From: Paraflavitalea devenefica
Lineage (GTDB): Bacteria > Bacteroidota > Bacteroidia > Chitinophagales > Chitinophagaceae
NCBI RefSeq assembly: GCF_011759375.1
Contig: NZ_JAARML010000002.1
Coordinates: forward strand, 1,922,001-1,986,000
DNA length: 64,000 nt
Reading direction: 5' to 3'
The notes under the pieces are model-generated. The model had not been told where the DNA came from and did not search any database. It worked only from the letters and a program-made list of their open reading frames with translations. Positions 13,986-22,395 of this stretch are shown piece by piece. Position numbers and translations under genes: made by a program. Position 1 is the first letter of the stretch, and the number at the start of each line of letters is the position of its first letter.

Positions 13986-16106
13986 ATGAAATTTTTTCCC
14001 GAGTCGGCATTGGTACAACTGGAATTCGAGAAGGTGAAGACTTTACTGGAAGAGCATTGTAAAACCCTGTATGCCAAAGAAAAAGCGCATGACCTGCGGA
14101 TACATACCCGCAAAGACTATATTGACCTGGAACTGCAGCAGAGCCATGAATATAAACTGTTGGTACAGCATGGCCAGTATTTCCCCAACGACCATACCCT
14201 GAATTTGTCCAGGGAGCTGAAGCTGATTGGCATTCCCGGCGCTGTACTGTCGGGCGAACAGCTCATGCTGGTACGCAAACTGGCAGAAAGCCTGCAGAGC
14301 ATTTTCCGGTGGTTCGACACCGAGCGGCGAACCGCTTATCCCGCCCTTTCGAAGGTAATTGCAGACACCTATTATGAAAAAGCCATTTTAGCACTGATTG
14401 ATGAGGTGCTGGATGAGAATGGTAATGTGAAAGACAATGCCTCGGAAGAGCTGAGCCGCATCCGGCTAAGTCTCTATAAACGCCGCAATGAGTTGCGCCG
14501 CCTGTTCGACCGCATCGTGCAAAAACTGGTGAAGGCCGGCCATGCAGCCGATATTGAAGAAGCTTTTCTCAATGGCCGCCGGGTAGTGGCGGTGTATGCC
14601 GAGCAGAAAAGGCAGGTGAAAGGTATCCTGCATGGGGAAAGCGACACCCGGAAAACCGCTTTTATTGAGCCGGAAGAGACAATAGAACTGAATAATGATA
14701 TTTTCTCCCTGGAAAATGAAGAAAGCCGGGAGGTATACCGTATCCTGCGGGAACTGACAGCCAAACTGTCCATTTATGCACCCCTGCTGAAGGCTTACCA
14801 CGATATCCTGGGCGAATATGATTTCATCCGCGCCAAGGCCAAGCTGGCGGTGGATGTGAATGGCAATTTCCCCATCCTCAGTGATAAGGCGCATGTACAC
14901 CTGGTACAGGCCTACCATCCTTTGCTGTACCTGTACAACAAGCGTTCCGGCAAACCCACGATGCCGGTGCAATTGACCCTCGATGAGAAGAACCGCATAC
15001 TGGTGATTTCCGGTCCCAATGCCGGTGGTAAAACGGTTACCCTGAAAACGGTGGGACTGCTGCAACTGATGCTGCAAAGTGGTTTGCTGGTGCCGGTACA
15101 TCCGACCTCGGAGTTTGGCATTTTTAAGCAGATCATGATCCATATCGGCGATACACAAAGCCTGGAATTTGAACTGAGTACCTATAGCTCGCACCTCAGG
15201 AATATGAAACACTTTATGGAGGTGGCCAATGGCAAGACCCTGTTCTTCATTGATGAGCTGGGTAGTGGTAGTGATCCCAACCTGGGCGGCGCTTTTGCGG
15301 AAGTGATCCTGGAAGAGATGGTGCGCAAGCATTCCATGGGCATTGTCACCACGCACTACCTCAACCTGAAGGTGATGGCCAATAAAACACCGGGCATTAT
15401 CAATGGCGCCATGGCCTTTGATGAAAAGAACCTGTTGCCCATGTATAAGCTCATTATTGGCAAGCCGGGAAGCTCCTATACGTTTTCCATTGCGGAGCGC
15501 ATCGGGCTGCCTCCTGCACTCATTGCCCGTGCGCGGCAACTGGTAGAGGAAGATCATTTCCGCCTGGATAAACTGCTGAACCGTACGGAACAGGACCTGC
15601 GCGAGATAGAAAAGAAAGAAAAGGAACTGCACAAACTGCTGAAGGAAAACGAGCGGATGAAGAAGGACATGGAAGCGCTGATTGACAAAGAGCGGCATTA
15701 CCAGCAGGTGGAGTTGCTGAAGCACCAGAATAAGGTGACGGAAGAACGCATTGCCTACCTGCGGGATATGGAACGCAAGCTGAAGCAGATCATACTGGAC
15801 TGGCGCAAAGCATCGAGCCAGGAGGATAAGCGCGACCTGATGAAGCAATTGCATGCCTTGCTGTTTGGCCAGAACCAGAAGCAGGTGAATGAGAAAGTAA
15901 AGAAGAAGATCGGCTCCAAATACGAAGAAGTGGGAGGTGAGGTTGTCATTGGCACTAAGGTACTCATGAAAAAGAACCACCAGGTGGGGGAGGTGAAAGA
16001 GATACGTGGCCGCAAGGCGGTGGTACAACTTGGCCTGATGCCTATTACCGTTGATATTGGCGACCTGACCGTAGTGACGGAAAAAGCGCCTGAACCACCT
16101 CAGTAA
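13986..16106 (+). CDS. mutS2: MutS2-family ATPase without a Smr domain
   Basis: DNA-binding ATPase of the MutS2 branch, linked to recombination control and, in Gram-positives, to rescue of collided ribosomes. The 706 aa run: N-terminal core with helical lever region (1-300), Walker A GPNAGGKT (343-350), Walker B FFIDELGSGSDP (about 420-431), switch TTHYLNLK, then a long coiled coil (about 520-620) and a small KOW-like beta module (TKVLMKKNHQVGEVKEIRGR). The usual C-terminal Smr nuclease domain (LDLRG...HGKG motifs) is absent: translation stops just after the KOW module, and the next gene starts 6 bp on. Otherwise intact. It is probably co-transcribed with the two downstream small genes. Confidence 0.92.
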   Translation: MKFFPESALVQLEFEKVKTLLEEHCKTLYAKEKAHDLRIHTRKDYIDLELQQSHEYKLLVQHGQYFPNDHTLNLSRELKLIGIPGAVLSGEQLMLVRKLAESLQSIFRWFDTERRTAYPALSKVIADTYYEKAILALIDEVLDENGNVKDNASEELSRIRLSLYKRRNELRRLFDRIVQKLVKAGHAADIEEAFLNGRRVVAVYAEQKRQVKGILHGESDTRKTAFIEPEETIELNNDIFSLENEESREVYRILRELTAKLSIYAPLLKAYHDILGEYDFIRAKAKLAVDVNGNFPILSDKAHVHLVQAYHPLLYLYNKRSGKPTMPVQLTLDEKNRILVISGPNAGGKTVTLKTVGLLQLMLQSGLLVPVHPTSEFGIFKQIMIHIGDTQSLEFELSTYSSHLRNMKHFMEVANGKTLFFIDELGSGSDPNLGGAFAEVILEEMVRKHSMGIVTTHYLNLKVMANKTPGIINGAMAFDEKNLLPMYKLIIGKPGSSYTFSIAERIGLPPALIARARQLVEEDHFRLDKLLNRTEQDLREIEKKEKELHKLLKENERMKKDMEALIDKERHYQQVELLKHQNKVTEERIAYLRDMERKLKQIILDWRKASSQEDKRDLMKQLHALLFGQNQKQVNEKVKKKIGSKYEEVGGEVVIGTKVLMKKNHQVGEVKEIRGRKAVVQLGLMPITVDIGDLTVVTEKAPEPPQ

Positions 16107-16112
16107 GCAGTT

Positions 16113-16595
16113 ATGCGATACATACTTTTACTGGCCATATTCTTTTATACGATACCCTCCTCCGGGCAAACTTTTCTTATAAAAGAAGGTAAGTTGGCTG
16201 ATACCATCACCGACCCCGATCTGGAGTACGGAAGCGCTTTGCCTTATTATTACAGCGTTGGCGGAAAATACCCTGCCGGTTCGGCTACCCTGTTAAAAGA
16301 AGTCCAGGCATTTACAGAAAAACAAAACAACAATTATTCCGGCAGCGGATATATCACCTTTCGCTTTATCATTGACACTACCGGGAATATGCTTCCCAGG
16401 GTGAAAGTGATAGCAACAGATGAACACTATAAAAGCCATCATTTTGAAAAGGCGCTTATCAATGAGCTGTTTGCTTATTTAAAAACACTTAATAAATGGC
16501 GGGTGGCGGGGATGGTGCCGGGGAAAACCTGGAAATACATTGCGTTCATAACGTTCAAAATGAAGAATGGGAAAGTTATTAATATCATTCCTTAG
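16113..16595 (+). CDS. Secreted protein with TonB C-terminal-like domain
   Basis: 160-aa exported protein with an N-terminal signal (MRYILLLAIFFYTIPSSGQ). The segment GYITFRFIIDTTGNMLPRVK, followed by a helix and LNKWRVAGM...YIAFITFKMKNGK, resembles the TonB C-terminal fold as used in many small Bacteroidota periplasmic proteins (a conserved iD..G.v...v pattern and a closing strand). No transmembrane anchor or proline-rich spanner is present, so it is not a working TonB. Its start is 6 bp after mutS2, and its end overlaps the next gene by 29 bp, indicating one transcript. The function is unknown. Confidence 0.65.
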   Translation: MRYILLLAIFFYTIPSSGQTFLIKEGKLADTITDPDLEYGSALPYYYSVGGKYPAGSATLLKEVQAFTEKQNNNYSGSGYITFRFIIDTTGNMLPRVKVIATDEHYKSHHFEKALINELFAYLKTLNKWRVAGMVPGKTWKYIAFITFKMKNGKVINIIP

Positions 16596-17421
16596 CTGTT
16601 TGTTCATTGTACTGAATAGCTGCGGACAATCGAACCTCCCCAGGCTGCCCTTGGATTGTGCCGACAGGCGCGTGCAGGACAGTCTTATTAAAAGATACAT
16701 TACCAATGGGGCAGATAAGCTGCCCGGAATGTACAATGATCCTGCCTGGCAGTTGTATTGTGATAGTGTAATTGCCCTGTGTCCTGAAATCGCTGAAGTT
16801 TATCAGCGAAAAGCGGTACCCTTTATTAAAAACGGTGAGTACGAAAAGGCGTTTGTATTGTATGATATCACTGTTCAATTAAACCCTAAAAGATATACGG
16901 GGCATAGAGGTTTTTTGAAATGCCTGTTTACCAAGGATTATGAAGGCGCTATTATTGACCTTCAGAAAGCACAGGAGCTCGTACCCAATGGTTATGACAT
17001 GGACCATACCTACAAGTTTTATGAAGGTTTGTGTAACCTGGAACTGGGTAATTATTCCGCAGCCGAACAAAATTTTAAGCAGGATATTTCCATTCAGGCC
17101 AATGATCACCCCGCAGACCCTCCGCATTTTAATACCTTATTGTTTATGGGTATCCTGTATTATGAAATGGGGAAAGATGTCCTGGCAAAAGAGTGCCTGT
17201 TGAAATGCCTGAATGCCTATAAGCAACATCCGGAAGGCAATTATTATCTCGCTTTGGTGTTCCAGCGGGAAGGAAATACGGCTATGAAAAGGAAATACCT
17301 TGAAATAGCGAAAAAGTCGTACAGCAACGGATACAGAATGAATGAGGATCAACTGTATTATGTGAATTATCCTCACGGGATAAAGCTGTATGAAATAGAG
17401 GAGGCGCTGAGCGGCCTATGA
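16567..17421 (+). CDS. TPR lipoprotein, hypothetical
   Basis: 284-aa lipoprotein (signal LLISFLSCLFIVLNSCGQ, lipobox Cys about residue 19). From about residue 75 it forms tetratricopeptide-like repeats: AEVYQRKAVPFIKNGEYEKA, the segment at KDYEGAIIDLQKAQELVPNG, YKFYEGLCNLELGNYSAAEQ, FMGILYYEMGKDVLAKECLL and YYLALVFQREGNTAMKRKYL. Such proteins usually serve as periplasmic scaffolds; no enzymatic domain is seen. It overlaps the upstream secreted gene by 29 bp, suggesting translational coupling. Similar to many uncharacterised Bacteroidota TPR lipoproteins. Confidence 0.75.
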   Translation: MGKLLISFLSCLFIVLNSCGQSNLPRLPLDCADRRVQDSLIKRYITNGADKLPGMYNDPAWQLYCDSVIALCPEIAEVYQRKAVPFIKNGEYEKAFVLYDITVQLNPKRYTGHRGFLKCLFTKDYEGAIIDLQKAQELVPNGYDMDHTYKFYEGLCNLELGNYSAAEQNFKQDISIQANDHPADPPHFNTLLFMGILYYEMGKDVLAKECLLKCLNAYKQHPEGNYYLALVFQREGNTAMKRKYLEIAKKSYSNGYRMNEDQLYYVNYPHGIKLYEIEEALSGL

Positions 17422-17588
17422 GACAACCTTTGGGGGATTCATTGCGTAAAGATGATTGAATGAAGGCGGTGGGGTAAATGCAGGCTTGCTGGTCTTCCGG
17501 TTAAAGTAGTCAAATAGAAAGGGATTGTATTCAAACAGTTGCAATATTCTTGTAATGACCGTGCGATTAATAATGGACAACAGTGTGT
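17416..17588 (-). pseudogene. Possible 3' gene fragment, unknown
   Basis: On the minus strand an open frame of about 57 codons ends at TAG (17418-17416) and contains LLSIINRTVITRILQLFEYN, PFLFDYFNRKTSKPAFTPPP and SFNHLYAMNPPKVVS. The composition looks protein-like (aromatic and Pro content, no low complexity), but there is no start codon near its 5' end, where an in-frame stop intervenes. It overlaps the tail of the TPR lipoprotein gene by 6 bp. It may be the relic of a deleted gene; I do not recognise the family. Confidence 0.3.
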
Positions 17589-17706
17589 TTTATCTTAAAA
17601 AAATGTATAATTTTATAGTAGCTCTTCCTATCCTTCATCCTCCCTTAAACTCATAATAATTCAATTCTTATGAGGGACCGTAAATAATCACCTCAAAATT
17701 TACGGT

Positions 17707-19173
17707 ATGAGACAGTATTACATGAAAACCCGCGTGGTATGCACTGCCATGCTACTGATGGTATCAATTATTGCCCATGCTGCCATCCATCCGTTTCTCG
17801 CTACTTATTCAGGCAGCCAGGAAAATCCTCCCAATCCATCACCAGCTATCGGCACCATTGCCGGCGTTTATAATGATGCGACCAATACCCTTCATTATAC
17901 GATCGCTTTTGGTGGGCTATTGGCTGGCACCACCGCAGCACACTTTCATGCACCGGCGGCGCCCGGTGTCAATGCACCGGTGGTCATTGCACATGCCGGA
18001 TTCCCGGTGGGCGTTACTGCAGGGACCTATGCCGCTACGGAAGTGCTCACTGATGAACAGGAGACACAGTTAATGGCCGGTCTGTGGTATTCCAATATAC
18101 ACACCACGTTGTTACCCGGTGGTGAGATCAGGGCCCAGATCGTGCTGGGTATACCCAATACCCTGCATTTCTTTATTGACGAGTACAGCGGTTCACAGGA
18201 AGTACCACCTAATAATTCTCCGGGCAGAGGGCTTATTTTCGGGGTGTACGATGCTGCCGGTAACAGGATCTATTATGGTATTGTTTTCGGCGGGTTGATG
18301 ACCAATACGACAGCAGCGCATTTCCATGCTCCCGGCGCGCCCGGTGTCAGCGCTCCTGTTATTATTGCACATGCCGGTTTCCCGGTGGGGGTACAGGCCG
18401 GCTGGTATGCCAATACCCATCTGCTCACCGATGAACAGGAAACTCAATTGTTGGATGGCCTGTGGTATTCCAATATTCATACTACCGGTTTGCCGGGCGG
18501 TGAGATCAGGGCGCAGATCATGCCGAAAGAACAGGCCGACAGTTCGTGTACAACCATTGCCAACCTGCATACAGATCCCTGCCTGTTGTGGCCGCCTAAT
18601 CATAAGATGAGGGATGTAAAAGTGCATTATACAGCCGGAGACAATTGTCCGGACTTTGGAGGCTGTGAATTGTCTGTCACCAGCAATGAAGCGGTCAATG
18701 GCAGTGGTGATGGCAATACTTCTCCCGACTGGGAGGTTATTGATGACCACCATGTCAGGCTAAGGGCTGAACGGTCGGGTAATGGCAATGGCAGGGTATA
18801 TACCATCAAAGTAACCTGCAGGGACCCGCTGGGCGATACTTTCAGCCGTAGTACCACCGTGATCGTACCGCATGACAGGAGGGACGGCAATGGAGTTGAT
18901 TGTCCGCAAGGACGGCGTGAAAGTGGCCTGTCGGCGATCATCTCTAACAATCCCGGCAGAGGCAACTTTATGTTAAACATTCAAACCGATAATCGTACAG
19001 ACCGGATACAGATCACCATCTCCAGCATGTCCGGCCGCATCGTGTCCAACATCAGCAATATCATTGGCAGCCAGGTAGTGCGCATTGGTGATAACCTGGA
19101 TGCAGGTGTCTATTTTGTAAAGATCATCCAGGGTGATCAAACTATACAGTTGAAGCTGATCAAAGTAAACTAA
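17707..19173 (+). CDS. Secreted protein with two CHRD domains and T9SS sorting domain
   Basis: 488-aa exported protein. After a signal peptide (CTAMLLMVSIIAHA) come two tandem CHRD (chordin-type) domains, about residues 27-148 and 155-277. They are near-copies of each other: both contain GSQE.PPN.SP, TAAHFHAP.APGV.APV, IAHAGFPVGV and LWYSNIHTT..PGGEIRAQI. Next is a domain of the LWPPNHKMRDV type (about 290-395) with two Cys pairs, then a C-terminal type IX secretion sorting domain (NNPGRGNFMLNIQT ... LDAGVYFVKIIQG ... LKLIKVN). It should be secreted by the T9SS and possibly surface-attached; CHRD domains have no assigned biochemical role in bacteria. The ATG at 17722 is an alternative start. 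A strong terminator follows. Confidence 0.88.
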   Translation: MRQYYMKTRVVCTAMLLMVSIIAHAAIHPFLATYSGSQENPPNPSPAIGTIAGVYNDATNTLHYTIAFGGLLAGTTAAHFHAPAAPGVNAPVVIAHAGFPVGVTAGTYAATEVLTDEQETQLMAGLWYSNIHTTLLPGGEIRAQIVLGIPNTLHFFIDEYSGSQEVPPNNSPGRGLIFGVYDAAGNRIYYGIVFGGLMTNTTAAHFHAPGAPGVSAPVIIAHAGFPVGVQAGWYANTHLLTDEQETQLLDGLWYSNIHTTGLPGGEIRAQIMPKEQADSSCTTIANLHTDPCLLWPPNHKMRDVKVHYTAGDNCPDFGGCELSVTSNEAVNGSGDGNTSPDWEVIDDHHVRLRAERSGNGNGRVYTIKVTCRDPLGDTFSRSTTVIVPHDRRDGNGVDCPQGRRESGLSAIISNNPGRGNFMLNIQTDNRTDRIQITISSMSGRIVSNISNIIGSQVVRIGDNLDAGVYFVKIIQGDQTIQLKLIKVN

Positions 19174-19202
19174 GCAAACCGTTGTCATGCATTATAAAAA
19201 AA

Positions 19203-19230
19203 GGGCAGTACCAGTGGTGCTGCCTTTTTT
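19203..19230 (+). terminator. Rho-independent terminator of the CHRD gene
   Basis: GGGCAGTACC and GGTGCTGCC pair around a short loop and are followed by six T residues; located 30 bp after the stop codon. Confidence 0.8.
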
Positions 19231-19239
19231 GTCGCTACC

Positions 19240-19262
19240 AAAAAGCCCCGCAGAGCAGGGCT
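19240..19262 (-). terminator. Rho-independent terminator of the CBS-domain gene
   Basis: On the minus strand AGCCC (19262-19258) and GGGCT (19248-19244) form a stem with extra G/C pairing, followed by T residues. It lies 37 bp past the CBS gene stop codon, facing the CHRD terminator. Confidence 0.6.
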
Positions 19263-19298
19263 TCTGGTTCTCCAGGGGGTAATTGGAGAGCAAATGGT

Positions 19299-19736
19299 TT
19301 ATCGTGCCGAATGCAGGTAATCTTTCAATTGCGTAATTGTCTCTTCGTGGGAGAGGATGGTTTCTTTTACCACATCATTGATGGAAATGATGCCCATGAT
19401 CTGTTCTGCTTCAAATACCGGCAGGTAACGGATATTCTTATCCGACATGAGTTGCATACAATAGTCAATGGAATCGGCCGGCGTTATCCGGGGAATATCG
19501 GACGACATGATTTCTGAAACCGGTGTATCGGTAGAGCTTTTACCCTTCAGGATGATCTTACGGGAATAATCACGCTCAGTCATAATGCCCAGGTACTGGC
19601 CATTGTCCATGACCATCACAGAACCTATGTTCTGATCGGCCATGATCCTTAATGCATCCAATACAGAGGTGCCGGGTGTTACAGTGGTGATGTTACTGCC
19701 TTTGCGAAGTAATATATCCGCTACTTTTTTGTTCAT
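19299..19736 (-). CDS. CBS domain pair protein
   Basis: Stand-alone tandem CBS (Bateman) module of 145 aa. I chose the ATG at 19736 (MNKKVADILLRKG); an in-frame start 24 nt earlier is possible. CBS1 covers about residues 5-60 (SVLDALRIMADQNIGSVMVM ... GIMTERDYSRKIILKG), CBS2 about 72-130 (ITPADSIDYCMQLMSDKNIR ... GIISINDVVKETI). Such modules bind adenosine nucleotides and regulate partner proteins or act as energy sensors; the GIMTERDYSRKI motif is typical of the ubiquitous two-CBS family. Nothing nearby identifies its partner. It ends with a terminator and is preceded by the terminator of the upstream minus-strand gene, so it forms its own unit. Confidence 0.9.
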   Translation of the reverse strand: MNKKVADILLRKGSNITTVTPGTSVLDALRIMADQNIGSVMVMDNGQYLGIMTERDYSRKIILKGKSSTDTPVSEIMSSDIPRITPADSIDYCMQLMSDKNIRYLPVFEAEQIMGIISINDVVKETILSHEETITQLKDYLHSAR

Positions 19737-19794
19737 ACAGCTTGATGTTTTGGTGAGCAATCAGTGAATCGTAATATACAACATTCAATGCACA

Positions 19795-19830
19795 TAAAAA
19801 AAGCGGGCCACCTTTTTAAGATGACCCGCC
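19795..19830 (-). terminator. Rho-independent terminator of the 321-aa lipoprotein gene
   Basis: On the minus strand GCGGGTCATCTT pairs with AGGTGGCCCGC around an A-rich loop and is followed by a run of T residues (19801-19795). Confidence 0.75.
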
Positions 19831-19875
19831 GGAGGTACGGTAAACCGACTGAAAAAGTCCCGGAGATAAGCCTGT

Positions 19876-20841
19876 TTATTGAATGGAAGCCAGGAAAGCA
19901 TCTACTTCAGCTTGTGTGGCCTTGTGGATCGGCGCATCAATGTGCATATTGGCGCTGATGGTAATGCTTTGAGTGCCAAACTGTATGAATCCATCACTGT
20001 CCTTACCGATCAATACCAGGTGTGCCTGTGACCCAATGGGCAGGGAGTTCTGGTAAGATTCAAACTTCTGAATGCTGTAGTTGAACGGGAAGGTGATCAC
20101 GGTGCTGATGTTTTTGAAAACCAGTATCACCTGCAGGTCTGTTACCTGGTTATTATCCTGGAAAGCAGGCAATACGGTAACGGTTGTTTTGGGGTTGGGA
20201 TCGCTGTAGAGGCGGTCGCAGTTTACCCAGGTAAAGCCAGGCAGGGTGAAAGTATAGCTGTTGGGGCCATTACCGAAAGGATAATAAGGAGCAGGTACCC
20301 AGGTAGTAGGATTTTGTGGTTGCTGGCCACCGCCGCCACCTGCACCGCCTTGTCCCTGGTCGCGTTTTTCCTGTACGAACAATCCCATATCCCTGTTATT
20401 CATCACCTTGGGTACTTCCACCTGGATGCCGGTATCGCCCAGGTTGGGGTTTACCCGCAGGTTTTTACCATCCTGAAGAGCCTTGATCTCCATTTCGCCG
20501 CCGGATTCCAGCAACTGGCCATTGGATTCGGTCATAACGCCTGACAGTAATACGTCTTTCTTGCTGAGTACTTCCTTCAGGGTAACGGTTACATTACCGC
20601 TTACGATATTGCCGCCGCCATCTACGAATGCATTGGCCGGAAATTTAACCTTGGTGCCTTTTTCACCGATAACAGCAAACCCTGTAGCAGCATTGCCGGT
20701 AAAGCTTTGCGTGGGTATTTTATGCGAGGTCCAGAAATCATCGGCCTTTGCATAGGCCGGAGCATCATTGTTTTTCTTACAGGAAACCAGTGTTGCAATG
20801 GAAGCAGCTATAACAGTGGCTGCGAATAATGAACGTTTCAT
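19876..20841 (-). CDS. Lipoprotein with ZU5-like beta domain, unknown
   Basis: 321-aa lipoprotein (MKRSLFAATVIAASIATLVSC, lipobox Cys at residue 21). Residues about 45-150 (GTKVKFPANAFVDGGGNIVS, VTVTLKEVLSKKDVLLSGVM, GGEMEIKALQDGKNL) resemble the ZU5-like beta domain found in many Bacteroidota surface lipoproteins. A Gly/Gln-rich linker (QGQGGAGGGGGQQPQNP, about 168-185) separates it from a second beta-rich region with FTWVNCDRLYSDPNPK. No catalytic motif is seen. Its start is about 160 bp from the start of the ECF sigma gene, divergently oriented, so the sigma factor might control it; that is only inference from position. Confidence 0.7.
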   Translation of the reverse strand: MKRSLFAATVIAASIATLVSCKKNNDAPAYAKADDFWTSHKIPTQSFTGNAATGFAVIGEKGTKVKFPANAFVDGGGNIVSGNVTVTLKEVLSKKDVLLSGVMTESNGQLLESGGEMEIKALQDGKNLRVNPNLGDTGIQVEVPKVMNNRDMGLFVQEKRDQGQGGAGGGGGQQPQNPTTWVPAPYYPFGNGPNSYTFTLPGFTWVNCDRLYSDPNPKTTVTVLPAFQDNNQVTDLQVILVFKNISTVITFPFNYSIQKFESYQNSLPIGSQAHLVLIGKDSDGFIQFGTQSITISANMHIDAPIHKATQAEVDAFLASIQ

Positions 20842-20999
20842 AACAGTATATTTTTAGTGATAGTGCCTACTCTTTGATTGGGCTTTTCGGCATCCGCCCC
20901 TTGCGTGTTCACAGGTATATCAGCGGGTCGTAATTTTTGTTACCCCCCTGGGTTGAAAATTTTTTGGCTATTTTTACCGGCAGGGGCGTAAAGCGGCGT

Positions 21000-21602
21000 T
21001 TGTGCTATGGCTATCATTCACTTATAAAACTTTTTACCATAACCACCATTATTCATACCGACCAGCGATATATACAGGCCCTGCTGGAAAATGATACCCT
21101 CGCAGTGCGGGAGATCTATAGCAGGTATGCCGGGAAAGTGCGGCAATATATATTGGCCAACAGCGGCAGTGAGGATGATGCCGCCGATATCTTCCAGGAG
21201 TCTTTAATAGATATTTATAACCAGGCAAAAAATAAGGGCTTACAGCTTACCTGTCCCTTTGAGCCTTTCCTTATTATAGTATGTAAAAGGAAGTGGCTTA
21301 ATGAGCTGAAAAAAAGAGGGCGGCAGCCGGTAACAAAAGATATAGACGATGTATCTATAGGGGAGGATGTATTTGCCATGGCCGAGCAATTAAAGCAAAG
21401 CCAGGATAAAATGCAGCTTTTTCTGCAATGCTTTGAGCGCCTGGGCGCCACCTGTAAAGAGATCATTAAAAAATGCATGGGTGGTGAAGACCAGGAAAAG
21501 ATCGCTGAGCAGTTGAAGGTAACCTATGGTTACCTGCGCAAGAAGAAAAGCGAATGCATGGCATCCCTTGTACAAATGATCCGTCAGCATCAGGATTTAT
21601 AA
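21000..21602 (+). CDS. ECF-type RNA polymerase sigma-70 factor
   Basis: Sigma-70 family factor of about 190-200 aa. Region 2 is RYIQALLENDTLAVREIYSR ... DDAADIFQESLIDIYNQA, continuing through LTCPFEPFLIIVCKRKWLNE; region 4 is CKEIIKKCMGGEDQEKIAEQ ... TYGYLRKKKSECMASL, with the helix-turn-helix. No ATG exists in this frame upstream of region 2. I placed the start at a TTG (21000), but TTG at 20964 or 20937, or a rarer codon close to the natural-looking N-terminus (ATA 21039 or ATT 21048, before HTDQRY), are possible. The downstream gene encodes its likely anti-sigma factor 17 bp away. Confidence 0.88.
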   Translation: MCYGYHSLIKLFTITTIIHTDQRYIQALLENDTLAVREIYSRYAGKVRQYILANSGSEDDAADIFQESLIDIYNQAKNKGLQLTCPFEPFLIIVCKRKWLNELKKRGRQPVTKDIDDVSIGEDVFAMAEQLKQSQDKMQLFLQCFERLGATCKEIIKKCMGGEDQEKIAEQLKVTYGYLRKKKSECMASLVQMIRQHQDL

Positions 21603-21619
21603 CCTAAGAAGCTACAGTT

Positions 21620-22390
21620 ATGAAATATACTTATGAAGATATGGCGCGCTATGCGGATGGCCTGATGGAGGCTGAGGAGCAGCAGGCTTTCGAGGCGGCG
21701 CTGGCTACCGACGCTGAGCTGCAGCAGCAACTCGCTTTGTACAGGGAGGTGGATAGCTCCTTGCAACAGCAGTTTGGCAAGGATGAGCAGCGGGAGCAAT
21801 TGCAGGGTACCCTGCAACAAATGCGGCAGGAGTTTTTCGGTACGAAGACAGCCATTGAACAACCGCCTGTGCAGCAGCCGGCGCAACAGACAGCCAAAGT
21901 AATGCCGTTTAAACGCTACCTGACCGTTGCAGTAGCGGCGGCGGCAGTGCTGATCATCGGGGTATTTGTGTGGAATCCTTTTGCTCCTGATCTCTATGCA
22001 AAATATGCTGCTACCCAAATGGTGGCGCAGGTGGAGCGGGGGAGTCATGTTGATTCCGTATTACAAAATGCTACCCTTGCTTTTAATAACAAGGAATTTA
22101 CGGAGGCCGCCGTATTACTGGCGGAAGTGGTACAAACGCAGCCCGATAACAGTTACGCGCTCTTCTATTTTGGTGTGGCATTGATGCAAAGCAACCAGGT
22201 GCCACGGGCCAGGGCTGTTTTTGAGCAACTGGTGAAAGGTGAATCAGCCTTCAAATATGAAGCTACTTTCTATGAAGCCCTTAGCTACCTGAAAGAAGGC
22301 AATAAGGATGCTGCCAAAGACTGGCTGGAAAAGATCCCTGCCGATGCACCTAATTATGTGAAGGCGCAGGAGTTGCTGAAGAAGCTGTAG
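21620..22390 (+). CDS. TPR-containing anti-sigma factor-like membrane protein
   Basis: 256-aa single-pass membrane protein. The N-terminal cytoplasmic part (1-90: YTYEDMARYADGLMEAEEQQ, then a Gln-rich helical segment) resembles the sigma-binding start of anti-sigma factors in this phylum. A TM helix follows (about 96-114, LTVAVAAAAVLIIGVFVW), and the periplasmic part (about 125-256) has three or four TPR-like repeats (ALFYFGVALMQSNQVPRARA; FYEALSYLKEGNKDAAKDWL). The position immediately after an ECF sigma gene supports the pairing: the TPR domain would sense an envelope signal or partner and release the sigma factor. No SusC/D pair is adjacent, so this is not a classical FecI/FecR-type import switch. 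Confidence 0.75.
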   Translation: MKYTYEDMARYADGLMEAEEQQAFEAALATDAELQQQLALYREVDSSLQQQFGKDEQREQLQGTLQQMRQEFFGTKTAIEQPPVQQPAQQTAKVMPFKRYLTVAVAAAAVLIIGVFVWNPFAPDLYAKYAATQMVAQVERGSHVDSVLQNATLAFNNKEFTEAAVLLAEVVQTQPDNSYALFYFGVALMQSNQVPRARAVFEQLVKGESAFKYEATFYEALSYLKEGNKDAAKDWLEKIPADAPNYVKAQELLKKL

Positions 22391-22395
22391 CAAGA

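Noticed and set aside
14466..16028. A 520-codon open frame on the minus strand opposite mutS2
   Set aside because: It is antisense to a clear MutS2 gene with Walker motifs; its His/Leu/Gln-rich translation is a shadow of the biased codon use on the plus strand.
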